Assembly: GCA_029862165.1 (NCBI GenBank)
Contig: JAOTXU010000003.1
Coordinates: 1-64,000 of the forward strand
Length of the DNA: 64,000 nt
DNA from: Gammaproteobacteria bacterium
Lineage (GTDB): Bacteria > Pseudomonadota > Gammaproteobacteria > Steroidobacterales > JABDKV01
Direction of reading: 5' to 3'
The translations under genes were made by a program, and so were the position numbers. The notes under the pieces were generated by a model. The model worked only from the letters and a program-made list of their open reading frames with translations. It was not told where the DNA came from and did not search any database. Positions 62,401 to 64,000 of this stretch are shown piece after piece (within the stretch, counting starts at the first letter, position 1; every line of letters begins with the position of its first letter).

Positions 62401-64000
62401 GTCGTTGTCCGAATCGGTATCGAGTGCATCGAGTATGCCGTCGCCATCGCTGTCAACATTCTCCAACGGATCGGGAATGCCGTCACCATCGCTGTCCGGA
62501 TTGTTCGGATCGGTACCATTGGCCAGTTCTTCACCATTGGTGAGACCGTCACCGTCGCTGTCGCAGACCGCGGCCATATTGTCGGGCACACACGGGTTGG
62601 TATCTGCGGGAACGTCCGGTTCGACCGGAACCGATGTTGTCGGCGTGCCGAAATCTGCTGCACCATCATTGTCGGTGTCCAGACACGCCGGACTCGGGAA
62701 GTTCGGGCTGCACGGGTCCGCCGGATCCGGGTCGTTACCGTCGCTCAGACCATCGCCGTCGCTGTCGATCAGGTCATCCGCCCCATTACCAGCCGTGGGG
62801 TTGGTAAAGTCGTTGAGTACTTCGGCGCCGTCGAGAGCACCGCCGTCGTCAGTGTCGGTATCCAGCGGATCGGTAGATCCAATACCGCTCAACACACCGC
62901 TACCGTCAGTTTCGTTGCCGTCGCTCAGGCCATCGCTATCGCTGTCGGGATTAACCGGATCGGTTTCGCCGGAACCGCTCGTCCCGGTGCCGCCGATGAC
63001 AACCGTCCCAGTCGAACCATCGCCATTGGCGTCCTCGACACCGTCCTGCAGACTGTCGTTGTCTGAGTCAGGGTCGGTTGGATCGGTCACGCTGCCCGGA
63101 TCGGTGTCGGCCGTAAACGCCGGCGAGCTCACATCGGTGCCGTTAAACGCCGTACCGTTGCCATCGCTGGTGCCGCCCGGTACCGGCGCTGTCACACCGG
63201 ACTCCAGACCATCGCTCAAACCGTCGCCGTCGGTATCTACCGTCAACGGATCGGTTTCGTCGCCACTATTGGGAACGCCGTCGGCGCCGAGTAGTTCGGG
63301 GCCGTCACTCAAACCGTCGTCGTCGGAATCTGCGTCGAGGGGATCGGTATCGCCGAGATTCAGAAACGCGTCGTTACCCAGTTCATCGCCGTCATCGATG
63401 CCGTCATTGTCGGTATCGGCATCGTTGGGATCGGTGCCAAGCACCGATTCCTGTGCATTGCTCAGGCCATCGGCATCCGGGTCAGCCGCAGCGTCGTCCG
63501 TGCCGTTACCGGCTACCGGATTGGTGCCATCGGCCAGAACTTCGGTGCCATCTTCCGTACCGCCATCGTCGGTATCGGTATCCAGTGCGTCAGTCGCGCC
63601 AAACGTCGCCAACGGTCCGGTGCCGTTTACTTCGTCGCCGTCGGCGAGGCCGTCGCCATCGGTATCCACATTATTCGGATCCGTCTCACCTGAACCGTTG
63701 GTGGCGGTGCTGCCGATAGTATTGATGACGGCGCCATCGCCATTGGCATCTTCTATACCGTCGGCAAGACCGTCGTTGTCCGAATCCGGATCGGTGGGAT
63801 CTGTCGTAGTCGCCGGGTCCGCGTCAACCACGAAGCTGCCGGCCCCGATATCGGTACCGGTGTAGGCCGTGCCATTACCATCACTAAAGCCAAACGGTAC
63901 GGCAATTGTCACTCCCGTTTCGGTGCCGTCGAGCACATTGTCATTGTCACTGTCGTCGACCAATGGATCGGTCTCATCGCCGTTGTTGGGGATGCCATCC
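59458..64000 (-). CDS. TSP3-repeat / sorting-signal-like / OmpA-barrel / twin OmpA domain protein (5' partial)
   Basis: The frame runs off the right edge, so the N-terminus is missing. More than 1,500 residues are visible. The first roughly 900 are thrombospondin type-3-like calcium-binding repeats ([25 protein letters not shown]). A GlyGly-CTERM-like segment then appears ([20 protein letters not shown], about 61165-61240), followed with no stop by a signal-peptide-like stretch ending SPPAMA (about 61090). Next come an OmpA-like barrel ([12 protein letters not shown]), TSP3 units and two OmpA peptidoglycan-binding domains ([10 protein letters not shown], twice; 59940-60290 and 59458-59790). 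This looks like two exported proteins fused in frame. No internal ribosome-binding site is visible. Confidence 0.8.
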   Translation of the reverse strand, partial: DGIPNNGDETDPLVDDSDNDNVLDGTETGVTIAVPFGFSDGNGTAYTGTDIGAGSFVVDADPATTTDPTDPDSDNDGLADGIEDANGDGAVINTIGSTATNGSGETDPNNVDTDGDGLADGDEVNGTGPLATFGATDALDTDTDDGGTEDGTEVLADGTNPVAGNGTDDAAADPDADGLSNAQESVLGTDPNDADTDNDGIDDGDELGNDAFLNLGDTDPLDADSDDDGLSDGPELLGADGVPNSGDETDPLTVDTDGDGLSDGLESGVTAPVPGGTSDGNGTAFNGTDVSSPAFTADTDPGSVTDPTDPDSDNDSLQDGVEDANGDGSTGTVVIGGTGTSGSGETDPVNPDSDSDGLSDGNETDGSGVLSGIGSTDPLDTDTDDGGALDGAEVLNDFTNPTAGNGADDLIDSDGDGLSDGNDPDPADPCSPNFPSPACLDTDNDGAADFGTPTTSVPVEPDVPADTNPCVPDNMAAVCDSDGDGLTNGEELANGTDPNNPDSDGDGIPDPLENVDSDGDGILDALDTDSDNDGILDAIEAGADPLHPADSDGDGRADYLESDSDNDGIPDSVEGAGDTDNDGVADFLDPDSDDDGLPDTLEDDLAIGTDSDNDGIDDAYDVDVTGGADVNADGVDDSLTPADTDGDGVANFLDPDADNDGIPDFVESDVDVLADSDGDQINDLYDVDVTFGTDANNDGVDDALAPTNTDTDGAPDYLDLDADNDGLLDVAEAGGIDANSDGEIDDPANNQGTLLNPTDTNGDTIGDWRKLDSDDDGVPDNFGTPAAAFDLDGDGLIDDVTDTDGDGIADVIDQSNGFGTATDADGDGIEDDVEGDGDTDGDGLPDFQDTDSDNDGIPDEVEAGDPANPVDTDGDGTPDYRDLDSDGDGIDDALEGTNDFNNNGLPDYLDTGESLETAHEGFGAGSLGLGGLMPLLGLLLLRRRHAGFAIVMMGVVATLPLLISPPAMANDACGLHANDQAQAFGDDFRWGDCLYAGLGYGYSYVSPDKEAQNFLHDPSENHSDGFQLFVGKQFTRHWFGEFKYADLGEAGLLNRNPVIDAAFPNAAITYKVPSLMAGYRWHFNDMLTPFAKIGLSAIANKAEGGPVPFEKQTDIQIALGGGVEFEFSDYPLFLRGDVDWYDRDAWYAGVSVGWAFGDRESTPGKAKKPIPIDRDIDRDGATDSDADGVSDSQDRCANTRRGATVDAYGCEPDTDGDGVADWLDRCQSTMPNTTVNQDGCPVQGYADLPVVRFAYKSDRLTDESVMKLNDAAAMLSARPDLMVEVAGYTDNVGGQKYNRGLSAQRAQQVLEYLVARGVDRSQLRSAGYGQADPVASNDTEAGRAENRRVVLRLISDAPLRDSRSDSQSDSDGDGVPDSNDPCPDTAPGTVVDSFGCKVTGTRVELPVVRFAYKSENLTPESEQALQRVAAELARRTDVMVEVAGYTDNVGGASYNRRLSDKRANQVLAYLVQLGVSRSILRATGYGQSDPVADNATDAGRAANRRVELHFIRR

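Noticed and set aside
61072..63066. Long plus-strand open frame (664 codons) opposite the TSP3 repeats
   Set aside because: It is the mirror of the Asp/Gly-rich repeat coding strand. The translation is a monotonous Val/Ile/Gly string with no domain, and the minus-strand frame has clear protein families.
62405..63865. Plus-strand Ser/Pro-rich open frame (486 codons)
   Set aside because: Same cause: the periodic GTCGCTGTCGG-type DNA of the TSP3 gene keeps other frames open. No start context or family match.
61300..64000. Regularly repeated DNA that might be taken for a CRISPR array
   Set aside because: The repeats are in phase with codons, vary in length and sequence, and encode Asp-rich TSP3 units. 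There are no constant repeats with unique spacers and no cas genes.

Overview
The window looks like a chromosomal segment of a free-living, probably aquatic gammaproteobacterium. The support is the tesA/ybbA/ybbP arrangement, an AlkB alkane hydroxylase, a PEP-CTERM-like exported protein, a gammaproteobacterial tRNA-Phe 3' end, a REP-like palindrome, and several proteins of the membrane-anchored TolB/FlgO-like plus TPR type. This placement is inference; no rRNA or complete tRNA is present. No classical DNA-binding transcription regulator was recognised; the signalling candidates are an EAL protein and a GAF protein, both with degenerate GGDEF domains.

Layout. 0-5.8 kb is bracketed by two direct copies of a 25-bp repeat joined to a tRNA-Phe 3' piece. 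It carries a TPR protein, an outer-membrane barrel protein, a thioredoxin-like protein and a small exported protein. 5.8-17 kb holds a PD40 propeller lipoprotein, an opine-dehydrogenase-like enzyme, an SDR, a Kef-type antiporter, the ybbP-ybbA/tesA module and an EAL protein with a CRP-like palindrome upstream. 17.2-23 kb holds a tripartite MacA-type ABC export operon, a GST and a DoxX protein. 23-27.6 kb has an alpha/beta-hydrolase remnant, an SDR, a second TPR protein and the PEP-CTERM-like protein with a strong terminator. 27.7-33.3 kb is a co-directional redox cluster: flavin reductase, M20 peptidase, a monooxygenase/pentapeptide/ion-channel fusion, and a GAF protein. 33.6-40.6 kb has a DUF1232-TauD fusion, alkB, two exported proteins and an amidohydrolase carrying a foreign-looking N-terminus.

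40.7-51.1 kb looks like a nucleoside-use region. A five-gene operon (MtnA-like isomerase, nucleoside phosphorylase, class II aldolase, propeller lipoprotein, small membrane protein) is divergent from an APC permease. It is followed by a TTC38-like protein, a methionine-gamma-lyase-like enzyme and an exported adenosine deaminase. 51.1-64 kb holds a Tat-exported spermidine-dehydrogenase-like flavoprotein, a PQQ-type sugar dehydrogenase, a third TPR protein, a CHAT protease-like protein with an M17-N-like domain, a DUF3667 protein and a giant TSP3-repeat/OmpA protein running off the right edge.

The most unusual items are the monooxygenase/pentapeptide/channel fusion (28935-31463), the putative phosphorylase-isomerase-aldolase route from nucleosides to a C3 phosphate, the TSP3/sorting-signal/signal-peptide/OmpA chimera, the CHAT protein, and the scattered tRNA-linked and inverted-repeat elements.
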